Positions 44,321-52,825 of a stretch of 64,000 nt of DNA are shown one piece after another. The translations under genes and the position numbers were made by a program. Source of the stretch: Candidatus Villigracilis affinis (GTDB lineage: Bacteria > Chloroflexota > Anaerolineae > Anaerolineales > Villigracilaceae); NCBI GenBank assembly GCA_016718275.1, contig JADKEA010000003.1, forward strand, positions 81,349 to 145,348, given 5' to 3'. Below the pieces are notes generated by a model that was given only the letters and a program-made list of their open reading frames with translations, did no database searches and was not told the DNA's origin. Position 1 is the first letter of the stretch, and each line of letters opens with the position of its first letter.

Positions 44321-45910
44321 TTAGGCCTCGAAAACGATTTTTCCGTCCACGATGGTCATGGTTGGTTTGGCGGTCAGGATTTCTTTTGGATCCAGTGCAA
44401 ACAGGTCGTGTGAGAACAAGACCACGTCGGCCAGATAGCCTTCCTTGATCTGTCCCTTTTCATTTTCCTTGAATTCGGCATAGGCCGCATCGCGGGTGTA
44501 GCCGATGATGAGTTCTTCCAGCGAAAGGGTTTGGTCGGGGTCAGTGGGATTCCATTTTTCGCGGTTCAGCCCCACATGCAGGTTGATCATTGGGTCATAG
44601 GGAGCCACAGGCCAGTCACTTCCAAAGGCGATGTTATTGCCTGCTTCTTTCATATTGCGCCATGCAAATGATAATGGCCAGCGTTTTTCCCCGACGCGCG
44701 TCGGCCACACATCGCCCTCAGACATGCTGAATGGCGCATGGCTGGTCTGCATGGATGGAAGCACGCCGAGTTGTGTGAAACGCGGAATATCATCGGGATG
44801 GATGACCTCGATGTGCTCGACGCGATGACGACTATCACGCTTCCCGTTTGACCTTTGAACTGCCTCGTACCCATCGAGCACTCGTCTCACCGCGCCATCT
44901 CCGCAGCAATGGACAAAGATCTGCAAGCCCATTTTGTCGCACAACGCCGCCATGCGGGTGAAATGCTCAAGGGAGTAAATGCCATCGGGCTTTGCCTCGG
45001 GGTCATCCGCGTACGGATCCACGTTCAAGGCGGTATACGATTCCCAGACGCCATCCATGAAGAATTTTGCCGCACCGCCGCGTGCAAATTCACCCTGGAT
45101 TTTCATCATTTCGGCGGCTTCCTTCAGCATTTCTTCCGTGGTTTCGGGCTTGACCCAGTACGGCACATACACGCGCAGATTCAATTCGCCTGTGTCTTCA
45201 AGCGCGGCGTAGAACATCATCTCTTCCATCTCGCCGTTCATATTGTGGACGCTGGTGACGCCTGTCGCATTGATCTTCTTGATGGTACTGATGAGCAATT
45301 CACGTTTGCGGGCTTCGCTGGGCTCGGGAATCAGGTCTGAGACCATGTTCATGGCGGTTTCACGCAATTCGCCTGTCGCCATCCCATTCTCATCGCGGAC
45401 GATCACGCCATTGCCGGGCGCATCCACACCGGGTTGTAAAATGCCTGCCATTTCCAATGCCTTTGTATTTGCCCATGAAGTGTGACCATCATATGCATTA
45501 ATATACACGGGCCTGTCTGGAATGATCTTGTCCAGTTCGTCACGACCAGAAATAATGTTGTACTTAATTCCGCGTCCTTCCACCCATTCGCTGGTCTTGT
45601 TTTCCTTTTCAAAGGATTGCAGGGTGGCTTGCAGATCATCAAAGCCTTTTACTTCGTATAATTGCGCGCCGCCCATCGAAATGGAACCCCATAATAAATG
45701 AAAGTGCGAGTCGATGAACCCGGGGGTGATGGTATGTCCCATTCCATCGATGACTCGTGTGGAGGTGTCCTTGTATTGCCCTACATCTTCATTCGCACCT
45801 ACAAAAACAATACGATTGCCTTTTATAGCCAGCGCTTCCGCGTGCGGCTTGTTTGCATCGCTGGTAAAAATATTTGCGTTCTCAATGATCAGATCTGCCT
45901 TGATGGACAT
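44321..45910 (-). CDS. Amidohydrolase family protein (YtcJ type)
   Basis: A 529-residue cytoplasmic amidohydrolase of the YtcJ/amidohydrolase_3 family. Metal motif GFIDSHFHLLWG near residue 65, later FVHCCGDGAVRR, HRVEHIEVIHP and FGSDWPVAPYDP. It is the first gene of the ABC import operon, with AAGGAGAG before the ATG, so it likely hydrolyses the imported compound. Substrate unknown. Confidence 0.93.
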   Translation of the reverse strand: MSIKADLIIENANIFTSDANKPHAEALAIKGNRIVFVGANEDVGQYKDTSTRVIDGMGHTITPGFIDSHFHLLWGSISMGGAQLYEVKGFDDLQATLQSFEKENKTSEWVEGRGIKYNIISGRDELDKIIPDRPVYINAYDGHTSWANTKALEMAGILQPGVDAPGNGVIVRDENGMATGELRETAMNMVSDLIPEPSEARKRELLISTIKKINATGVTSVHNMNGEMEEMMFYAALEDTGELNLRVYVPYWVKPETTEEMLKEAAEMMKIQGEFARGGAAKFFMDGVWESYTALNVDPYADDPEAKPDGIYSLEHFTRMAALCDKMGLQIFVHCCGDGAVRRVLDGYEAVQRSNGKRDSRHRVEHIEVIHPDDIPRFTQLGVLPSMQTSHAPFSMSEGDVWPTRVGEKRWPLSFAWRNMKEAGNNIAFGSDWPVAPYDPMINLHVGLNREKWNPTDPDQTLSLEELIIGYTRDAAYAEFKENEKGQIKEGYLADVVLFSHDLFALDPKEILTAKPTMTIVDGKIVFEA

Positions 45911-45979
45911 TCTTCTCTCCTTAATATCTCGATTAATTGCTTCGAATATACATTAACTAAGGGGCAGATGCAAGTAGTT

Positions 45980-45985
45980 TATAAT
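45980..45985 (+). promoter_or_regulatory. -10 box (TATAAT) of mnmA
   Basis: Perfect TATAAT ends 10 nt before the mnmA ATG, leaving a leader of only a few nucleotides and no Shine-Dalgarno. Confidence 0.5.
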
Positions 45986-45995
45986 CACGTCCATT

Positions 45996-47066
45996 ATGGT
46001 TAAGAAAAAAGTTGTTGTCGCCATGTCTGGCGGCGTGGATTCTTCGGTGGCGGCGGCCCTGCTCAAACAGCAGGGCTATGATGTCACAGGCATGATGCTG
46101 CGCCTGTGGTCTGAGCCTGGCAAGGAGGATTCGAATCGCTGCTGCACGCCTGATTCCATGGCGCAGGCGCGACGCGTGGCAGGCATTCTCGACATTCCCT
46201 TTTATGTGATCGATGCGAAGGATGTTTTCCGAGAAACAGTGGTGCAATATTTTCTCGATGGCTACGAGCGCGGCGAAACGCCCAATCCCTGTTTGATGTG
46301 CAACCGTCAGATCCGCTGGACGTTTTTGCTTAATCACGCGCTGGCCCTAGGCGCGGAATTCATGGCGACAGGCCATTATGTCAGACGAAAGACTGGGGAT
46401 GACGGACAGATTGAGTTGCTTCGCGCAGTGGATCACTCGAAGGATCAATCCTATGTTTTGCATGTCTTGAAACAGGAGCAGCTTGCTCATGCGCTTTTTC
46501 CAGTGGGGGAGTATCCCAAGCCCGAGATTCGGCGCATCGCCGCGGACTTTGGCCTGCCTACTGCTTCGAGAGCAGACTCTCAAGACTTGTGTTTCCTGGC
46601 AGGCGAAGATTATCGTAATTTTTTACAGCGCAATGCCGCTGAAATGTTAAAGCCTGGCAAAATCGAAACCGCGGAAGGCAAAGTGATCGGCGAACATAAC
46701 GGACTGGCAAACTACACCATCGGTCAGCGCAAGGGACTCGGCGTGGCCTCGCCTGTGCCGTTGTATGTGATGACGAAGCGCGCCGCGAGCAATACGCTCA
46801 TCGTCGGTGAAGCGCATGAATTGGGCTCTACTGAATTGACCGTTCGCGATGTCAACTGGTTGAACGGTGAAGCGCCGAGCGAACCCTTCCGCGCAGATGT
46901 AAAGACTCGCTACACGGCGAAAGAGGTCCCGGCGCTGGTCAGCCCATTGAATGGGGATCAGGCTTCGGTTAAGTTCGATGCGCCCGTGCGGGACGCCACA
47001 GCAGGTCAGGCGGCAGTTTTCTATCAAGGTGAGTTGATGCTTGGCGGCGGAATCATCGTCCAATAG
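45996..47066 (+). CDS. mnmA: tRNA-specific 2-thiouridylase
   Basis: A 356-residue enzyme that thiolates U34 of tRNA for Lys, Glu and Gln. PP-loop MSGGVDSSVAAALLKQQGYDV; catalytic Cys in NPCLMCNRQIRW and in SRADSQDLCFLAGEDY; the conserved IGEHNGLANYTIGQRKGLGVA follows. Length is normal. The mRNA seems leaderless. Divergent from the amidohydrolase operon. Confidence 0.95.
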   Translation: MVKKKVVVAMSGGVDSSVAAALLKQQGYDVTGMMLRLWSEPGKEDSNRCCTPDSMAQARRVAGILDIPFYVIDAKDVFRETVVQYFLDGYERGETPNPCLMCNRQIRWTFLLNHALALGAEFMATGHYVRRKTGDDGQIELLRAVDHSKDQSYVLHVLKQEQLAHALFPVGEYPKPEIRRIAADFGLPTASRADSQDLCFLAGEDYRNFLQRNAAEMLKPGKIETAEGKVIGEHNGLANYTIGQRKGLGVASPVPLYVMTKRAASNTLIVGEAHELGSTELTVRDVNWLNGEAPSEPFRADVKTRYTAKEVPALVSPLNGDQASVKFDAPVRDATAGQAAVFYQGELMLGGGIIVQ

Positions 47067-47133
47067 AATTTGCGCGTAGTCACAATAAGTGATCAGTTAG
47101 GTATTGAGAAAATAATTAATGGCGGAGAACGCA

Positions 47134-47412
47134 ATGACACTTCCCACGATCATCTTTGGTTTGGTGGTTGCCATGCTTTATGGGGCGCTCTATCATTTTA
47201 TACGCGGCGGAGGCGGCTGGCGTTTGCTGTTATTTTTTGGATTGAGCATTCTCGGTTTTGCGTTTGGGCAGTTGATCGGTATGTGGCAGGGTTGGGCGTT
47301 CCTGATGCTCGGTTCGTTGAATTTGGGTATGGGTAGTGTGGGCAGTCTGCTGGTGCTGGTGGCTGGCGAGTGGCTGAGCAGGATCGATGTCAAAAAAGAA
47401 AGCGGTGTATAA
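47134..47412 (+). CDS. Small membrane protein
   Basis: A 92-residue protein with three hydrophobic segments (LPTIIFGLVVAMLYGALYH, WRLLLFFGLSILGFAFGQLI, LMLGSLNLGMGSVGSLLVLV). I choose the Met at 47134 because GGAG lies 6 nt upstream; an ATG 15 nt earlier lacks one. No family recognised. It follows mnmA by 67 nt and precedes the DedA gene. Confidence 0.7.
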   Translation: MTLPTIIFGLVVAMLYGALYHFIRGGGGWRLLLFFGLSILGFAFGQLIGMWQGWAFLMLGSLNLGMGSVGSLLVLVAGEWLSRIDVKKESGV

Positions 47413-47487
47413 TCCCCGCCCGTTAAAAACGGCGCTCAAGGTCTCCAGACTTTGAACTCCGATATCTATCGAAAGAGAGAATAAAAA

Positions 47488-48123
47488 ATGGAATTTCTAA
47501 AAAGCATAATTGACCTCTTCCTGCATTTGGATGAGTACCTGGCCAAGATCATCTCAGATTATGGCACATGGACGTATGGCATCTTGTTCGTCGTGATCTT
47601 TGTGGAAACGGGCTTGGTAATCATGCCGATCCTGCCTGGTGATTCGCTGCTCTTTGCGGCGGGCACGTTTGCAGCGCTTGGCGCGTTGAACATATGGTAT
47701 GTTGTCGGCTTGTTGATCGTGGCGGCTGTGTTGGGTGATGCGGTGAACTATTCCATCGGTCATTATCTGGGCGAACGCGCCTACAACATCAAGTGGATCA
47801 AGCGTGAATACCTCGACAAGACCCATGCGTTCTTTGAGAAGCACGGCGGCAAGGCCATCTTCCTTGCGCGTTTTGTGCCCATCGTGCGCACCTTTGCGCC
47901 GTTCGTGGCGGGCATTGGCAAAATGTCTTATGCGTATTTTGCCACCTACAATATTGTTGGCGGTATCTCGTGGGTTTTGATCTTCACATTGATGGGTTTC
48001 TTCTTTGGAAACATTCCCTTTGTGAAAGAGAATTTCGAGCTGGTGATCATCGCCATCATCCTTGTTTCTGTGGTGCCGATGTTCTATGAGTGGTGGAAAG
48101 CCCGCAAGGAAGCGAAGAAATAA
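47488..48123 (+). CDS. DedA family membrane protein
   Basis: A 211-residue membrane protein of the DedA/VTT family (lipid scramblase-like). The reentrant-loop motif is VETGLVIMPILPGDSLLFAAGTFAA and the second is FLARFVPIVRTFAPFVAGIGKMSYAYFATYN. Four to five TM helices. It ends in a strong terminator. Confidence 0.93.
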   Translation: MEFLKSIIDLFLHLDEYLAKIISDYGTWTYGILFVVIFVETGLVIMPILPGDSLLFAAGTFAALGALNIWYVVGLLIVAAVLGDAVNYSIGHYLGERAYNIKWIKREYLDKTHAFFEKHGGKAIFLARFVPIVRTFAPFVAGIGKMSYAYFATYNIVGGISWVLIFTLMGFFFGNIPFVKENFELVIIAIILVSVVPMFYEWWKARKEAKK

Positions 48124-48135
48124 TTTTGAAATCGT

Positions 48136-48172
48136 GTGTGCCGCGCCATCTGTTTGGCGCGGCACACTTTTT
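48136..48172 (+). terminator. Terminator of the DedA gene
   Basis: Perfect 12-bp stem GTGTGCCGCGCC / GGCGCGGCACAC followed by TTTTT. The ATG of the next gene begins directly after the T tract. Confidence 0.9.
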
Positions 48173-48538
48173 ATGATGAAATACGCTGCGGTTCTTTTTA
48201 CGATTTTTATTGTTCTTGTTATCATCCTTGCAGACCGCGGATTGCTGGGTCCGCTTCATTTTATTTATGATTTTCCATACGGCGACAAGGCGGGACACTT
48301 CATCCTGTACGGACTCCTGAACTTTTTCATCACTCTCGCATCCATACGTTCGCTTCTTCGCTTTGACCCGAAACGGGTGGCGCTTTCAATTGGTCTGATC
48401 CTCGCCCTGCTCATCGGTGCGGAGGAGTATTCGCAGAAGTTCTTTGCGAACCGTACGTTTGACCTGATCGATCTGCTGGCCGGTTATATTGGTCTGGTTG
48501 CCGGGGGATGGGCGGCATTGAAAATAAAAAGACCCTAA
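48173..48538 (+). CDS. VanZ family protein
   Basis: A 121-residue membrane protein with three to four TM helices and the VanZ core GDKAGHFILYGLLNFFITLA and EEYSQKFFANRTFDLIDLLAGYIGL. The ATG lies directly after the terminator T tract and has no Shine-Dalgarno. Function is unclear; VanZ lowers teicoplanin binding in enterococci, but most homologues are uncharacterised. Confidence 0.85.
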   Translation: MMKYAAVLFTIFIVLVIILADRGLLGPLHFIYDFPYGDKAGHFILYGLLNFFITLASIRSLLRFDPKRVALSIGLILALLIGAEEYSQKFFANRTFDLIDLLAGYIGLVAGGWAALKIKRP

Positions 48539-48561
48539 AGGTTTTCAAAACCTTTAGGGTC
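48531..48561. terminator. Bidirectional terminator
   Basis: 15-bp stem GACCCTAAAGGTTTT / AAAACCTTTAGGGTC around a single base, overlapping the VanZ stop; it also ends the convergent acylase gene. Confidence 0.88.
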
Positions 48562-48576
48562 TTTGCTTTTATTCGT

Positions 48577-51141
48577 TTATGGTTTCAAGATCAAATGACC
48601 TTCTGCGTCACCGATGATGGAGTCTTGATTCCACCACATGGGGTAATACTGAATGCCTGCCCACATGGGAGCCATGTCCGCATAATGCGGATGATAGGCA
48701 TGACCCGATTCACCCGTGGTGTGGACGGTGACCGAGTTGTTTAATTCACCCAGATCCACGATCATGCGCATGGAGGGCAGCCAGTTGGTTTCGTAGCCAT
48801 CCTTCACCGACCAGCCCGTGGCGTTGACAATGGCTTCGCCGCCGCTCGTGGGGAAGGGTCCGCGATTGAAGAGGTCTTCGATGAGGAACACGCCCGATTC
48901 ACCAAGGGTGCTGTTGCGGAAGGTGGAGGCATGCATGTCGCCCCATTTCCATTTGGACATGTCCTTGCCGAAGATGTCCTGCAATTCTGCCACACCTTCG
49001 GGGAAGGATTTCTTAATCATGTGTTCCATGGTTTCGGTGATGTCGGTGGTGGTCTTGTCATCCCAGAACGGATCATTGGGGTTTTCTGCCATATGGCGCA
49101 TGACTTCGTTCCAACGTGAGCCGCCGTCGGGATAATATCTTTCCTCAGGCATGTCATCGTTGAAGGTGTTTTTGAGGAGGGCGCGCCAGAATGCGTTGAA
49201 TACTGCGGCGGAGGTTGAATCTGCACGGTCTTGATAGTCCCAATTCTTTAGCGTATCAAGCGCGGGGGTAAATTCAGATGCGACTCCCACTTTCTGCAGA
49301 AGCGGTACGAAGACAGGTGCGTTTGCGTCGAAAGAGTCACCGTGCATTTGTTGAATGTAGGCGATGTCGATCTTGCCCGGGGCGCTGGTGATCATTTCAA
49401 CGATGCGGTTGGCGCGGAAACCATAATCCCAATCGGCTGAAATGAAGTATGGATAGTCGCGTGGATGTACCTGATTGTTGGCAGTGACGATGTAGCCTTC
49501 TTCGGGGTTGAGGGTGTAGGGAAGTTCTTCAAACGGAAGAAAGCCCTGCCACTCGTATTCATCCGTCCAGCCTGGGACAGGCAGTGTGCCATCGCCTTTC
49601 TTGCGAATGGGGATATCGCCCGGCATTTGATAGCCGATGTTGCCTTCGATATCGGCATAGATGAGGTTTTGCGCGGGCACGTGGAATCCGCTTGCGGCTT
49701 TGCGGAATTCCTCCCAGTTGCGCGCCCTATCGAAGCCCCAAATGGCTTCGAATGGCGTGGAGGGAATCAGCGCCGTCCACGCAAGTGCGATGGCATATTG
49801 TTCGGGCAGTTCACTGCTGACGCGGTCTTTGAAGGGGACGAATTCGGTATCTTCAGGATCGCCCACATCTTTGAGCGGACCATATTGATCTGAGATGACA
49901 GGTCCGTGGCGTGTGCTGCGCACGGTGATGGTCTGTGTTGTTCCGTCTGACATTTTGATGACTTCTTCGCGTGTGTCGAAATCAACCCAGGTGCCGTTCA
50001 CATCGTATTGATTCGGGTTTTCAGGATTGATGCGTTCGATGTACAAATCCATCACATCGGGGCCGACGTTGGTGAAGCCCCAAGCGATATCGGCGTTGTG
50101 ACCGATGATGACACCGGGCACACCCGCAAATGAAAAGCCCGCCACTTCGAAGGGACACGCCGCGCTTTTTTCAACGCAATGCAACCCGATCTGAAACCAT
50201 ATGGAAGGCATTTGAATGCCGAGGTGCGGATCGTTGGCAAGCAATGGCATGCCCGTTTCAGAGAGTTCGCCAGAGACCGCCCATGAATTCGAGCCGATGC
50301 CATCATTCCACGGGCCGAGGAAGGAATCGAGCAGGGCTACATTTTCTGAAATATTTTCAAACGGCACTTGTGAATAATCGAGAGCCGCTTCGCTTCCTGC
50401 GTTTGCGGTTACTCCGCCTTCGCCAATGTTGTTGACGATGACAGGATGATCTTCAGGATAGGCAGGGAAAAGCTGGGCCACTTGTTCAGGCGTCAGTGTT
50501 TTCAACAAAACTGCGCGTTCGATCTCTTCGCCCATATTGCCGCGCAGATCCCAGGCCATGGCCTTGCCCCAAGTGAGGCTGTGGATGGGAGTCCACGCTT
50601 CGATCTCGTAATCGGGGCTGAGCAGTCCTAAAACGGCATATTCGAGGCTGAGGGCTGTATCTGAATGATCTTTGAGATAGGCATTCACACCTTCGGTGTA
50701 TGCTTCGAGAATTGCTCTTGAATCTGCGTCGAGTTGTGCCCATTCGGTTTCGGCGGTTTGCTTCCAGCCAAGTGTGCGTAGGAAGGCGTCGGTTTCGGCC
50801 TGTCCGCTGCCGAACATTTCGGAGAGACGGCCTGAGCCGATGTGCCGCCATGAGTCCATCTGCCAGAAACGATCCTGCGCGTGGACATACCCCTGCGCGA
50901 AGAACAGGTCATGCGGTGTGGACGCATACACATGCGGAATGCCCATCTGATCGCGGTAAATATCTACCTGACCGTCCAATCCGCTCACGGTGATCTCTCC
51001 ATCAATTTGCGGAAAAGACTTTGGCGCAACCGTGTTGGGTAAATAACTCTTGAAATAGAACGCGCCTCCTGCGCCCGCAATAAGCGCAAGGATAACGATC
51101 CCAATAAATATCCGCCCAATGAACTTGCCTGCTTTTTTCAT
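48577..51141 (-). CDS. Penicillin acylase family protein (Ntn hydrolase)
   Basis: An 854-residue exported protein with an N-terminal membrane anchor (residues 6-28, GRIFIGIVILALIAGAGGAFY). The alpha-chain region includes HVYASTPHDLFFAQGYVHAQDRFWQMD. The autoproteolytic start of the beta chain is at the Ser of GIGSNSWAVSG, followed by LLANDPHLG and the later VTANNQVHP. GGAGGAAG precedes the ATG. It hydrolyses amides such as acyl-homoserine lactones or beta-lactam side chains; the natural substrate is not known. Confidence 0.93.
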   Translation of the reverse strand: MKKAGKFIGRIFIGIVILALIAGAGGAFYFKSYLPNTVAPKSFPQIDGEITVSGLDGQVDIYRDQMGIPHVYASTPHDLFFAQGYVHAQDRFWQMDSWRHIGSGRLSEMFGSGQAETDAFLRTLGWKQTAETEWAQLDADSRAILEAYTEGVNAYLKDHSDTALSLEYAVLGLLSPDYEIEAWTPIHSLTWGKAMAWDLRGNMGEEIERAVLLKTLTPEQVAQLFPAYPEDHPVIVNNIGEGGVTANAGSEAALDYSQVPFENISENVALLDSFLGPWNDGIGSNSWAVSGELSETGMPLLANDPHLGIQMPSIWFQIGLHCVEKSAACPFEVAGFSFAGVPGVIIGHNADIAWGFTNVGPDVMDLYIERINPENPNQYDVNGTWVDFDTREEVIKMSDGTTQTITVRSTRHGPVISDQYGPLKDVGDPEDTEFVPFKDRVSSELPEQYAIALAWTALIPSTPFEAIWGFDRARNWEEFRKAASGFHVPAQNLIYADIEGNIGYQMPGDIPIRKKGDGTLPVPGWTDEYEWQGFLPFEELPYTLNPEEGYIVTANNQVHPRDYPYFISADWDYGFRANRIVEMITSAPGKIDIAYIQQMHGDSFDANAPVFVPLLQKVGVASEFTPALDTLKNWDYQDRADSTSAAVFNAFWRALLKNTFNDDMPEERYYPDGGSRWNEVMRHMAENPNDPFWDDKTTTDITETMEHMIKKSFPEGVAELQDIFGKDMSKWKWGDMHASTFRNSTLGESGVFLIEDLFNRGPFPTSGGEAIVNATGWSVKDGYETNWLPSMRMIVDLGELNNSVTVHTTGESGHAYHPHYADMAPMWAGIQYYPMWWNQDSIIGDAEGHLILKP

Positions 51142-51218
51142 ACTTCCTCCGAGTTGGAAAAATTTGATGGATTATAGCCACCTGTGAATGGATTGCATAG
51201 CACGGAAACTTCGAATGG

Positions 51219-51224
51219 TAGAAT
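51219..51224 (+). promoter_or_regulatory. -10 box (TAGAAT) of the glycosyltransferase gene
   Basis: TAGAAT ends 7 nt before the chosen ATG and no Shine-Dalgarno follows, so the transcript is probably leaderless. Confidence 0.4.
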
Positions 51225-51231
51225 TTATCAC

Positions 51232-52764
51232 ATGCGATCTGAAATGAAACCCCGTCATGTAGATGAAAATGAGTGGACTTGGACAATCCTCGGGCTGGCG
51301 CTCCTCTTTGGGATTTTCGTGCGCTTCATCCCTGGACCTTTGGCTGGGCTGCCCATCAATGACGGCGGGATGTTCGCTGTGATGATTCGCGACTTAAAAG
51401 CAAATCAATTTGCGCTCCCCGTTTTCACATCGTACAACCACGCGGAAATTCCTTTTGCGTATCCGCCGTTGGGGCTTTATCTGGGTGGATTTTTCGAGTT
51501 GCTCGGTCTCTCTGAATTTCAAATGCTGATCTGGTTACCCGCTTTTCTGACCATTGCAACGGTTCCACTGTTTTATTTGCTGGCATTGGAATTGTTGGGG
51601 AATCGTCCGCGTGCAGCAGTGGCGACTGTCTTTTTTGCATTGGCTCCGGGTAATTACGTCTGGTATCTCATGGGTGGCGGGTTGACGCGCGCATTGGGCG
51701 CTGTGTTCTTCATCCTGGGTTTGTATTTTGTCCATCGCGCCTATCATGAATCCGATTGGCGTTTGGTGATTTACGCCATCCTTTGTTGTGCGTTGACGAT
51801 TTTGAGTCACCCGCAGGCTGCTTGGTTGCTGGTCATTGGCTGCGCGGTCTTTTGGCTCTTTAGCGGAATTTCGCCAAGGCTTTTTCGTACCCCTGTTTTG
51901 ATCGCTTCTGGAACTCTGCTTTTGACGATGCCATGGTGGGCGATGGTCATTTCGCGGCATGGGGCGGATGTATTTTTGTCCGCCAGCCAATCCGGTGATC
52001 TGAATGTTTCGGTATCTGCCTTGATCACCAGCCTGTTGGCACGCCAGACCATTCTTCCGTTTGCAACGTTGTTCTGGCTGTTGGGTCTGCCTTGGGCGAT
52101 CTACAAACGCAGATACGACCTTCTCGTTTGGGGTTTTCTTCCTTACTTTATTGACCAGCGCAGTTCTCCGCTGGCTTCCGTCTTTTTGTACCCCATGCTG
52201 GCGGCGTATGGATTAATGGACGTGGTTCCTGCATTCTTCAACTGGTTCCGCACTCGAAAATGGATTATTGAACCAGATGAAGTGTTGTTCAATCGGCGGG
52301 GATTATCCATGGGGTTGTTGGGGATCGTTTTTTATTTATCGCTTGAATGTTTTGTCCATGCGTATGTGATTCGCAACCTCACCCTGCCATATCCCTCCCA
52401 GGATATGATGGCATGGGTTAGACAGAACACACCGCCCGAAAGCAAATTTATTATTTTGACGGGGCAGGAAGAGGTGATGACCGATCCCGTTCAAGAGTGG
52501 TTCCCTGCGTTGGCAGATCGTCACTCCGAAACCACCTTACAAGGGATGGAATGGGCTTTGCAGGGAGAATTTAATACCCGCTGGGCGCAACTGACGGTAC
52601 TTCAAGCCTGCCGAGACATGAGTTGCCTCAATGCATGGACGAAAACGATGGACATGCAATTCACACATGTGGTCGTGGATTTGTCCAAGATTCCCGTGGA
52701 TATGTTCCTGTCGGCAGGGTATTCCGTGATCTTCGATAATGGACGATATGCGGTTTTGAAATAG
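51232..52764 (+). CDS. PMT/ArnT-like membrane glycosyltransferase
   Basis: A 510-residue protein with about 11-12 TM helices in the first 400 residues and a soluble C-terminal domain. The early extracellular loop INDGGMFAVMIRDLKANQFALP carries an acidic residue as in GT-C enzymes. It probably transfers a sugar from a lipid carrier to a surface protein or glycan. The start is chosen on the TAGAAT box; an upstream in-frame ATG at 51184 adds 16 residues. Confidence 0.8.
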   Translation: MRSEMKPRHVDENEWTWTILGLALLFGIFVRFIPGPLAGLPINDGGMFAVMIRDLKANQFALPVFTSYNHAEIPFAYPPLGLYLGGFFELLGLSEFQMLIWLPAFLTIATVPLFYLLALELLGNRPRAAVATVFFALAPGNYVWYLMGGGLTRALGAVFFILGLYFVHRAYHESDWRLVIYAILCCALTILSHPQAAWLLVIGCAVFWLFSGISPRLFRTPVLIASGTLLLTMPWWAMVISRHGADVFLSASQSGDLNVSVSALITSLLARQTILPFATLFWLLGLPWAIYKRRYDLLVWGFLPYFIDQRSSPLASVFLYPMLAAYGLMDVVPAFFNWFRTRKWIIEPDEVLFNRRGLSMGLLGIVFYLSLECFVHAYVIRNLTLPYPSQDMMAWVRQNTPPESKFIILTGQEEVMTDPVQEWFPALADRHSETTLQGMEWALQGEFNTRWAQLTVLQACRDMSCLNAWTKTMDMQFTHVVVDLSKIPVDMFLSAGYSVIFDNGRYAVLK

Positions 52765-52775
52765 ACAAGAAATAA

Positions 52776-52810
52776 AAAAGCCGCAGAAGTCTATGACTTC
52801 TGCGGCTTTT
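52776..52810. terminator. Bidirectional terminator
   Basis: Perfect 16-bp stem AAAAGCCGCAGAAGTC / GACTTCTGCGGCTTTT with a TAT loop between convergent genes. Confidence 0.9.
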
Positions 52811-52825
52811 AGTTCCTTTAAAAGA

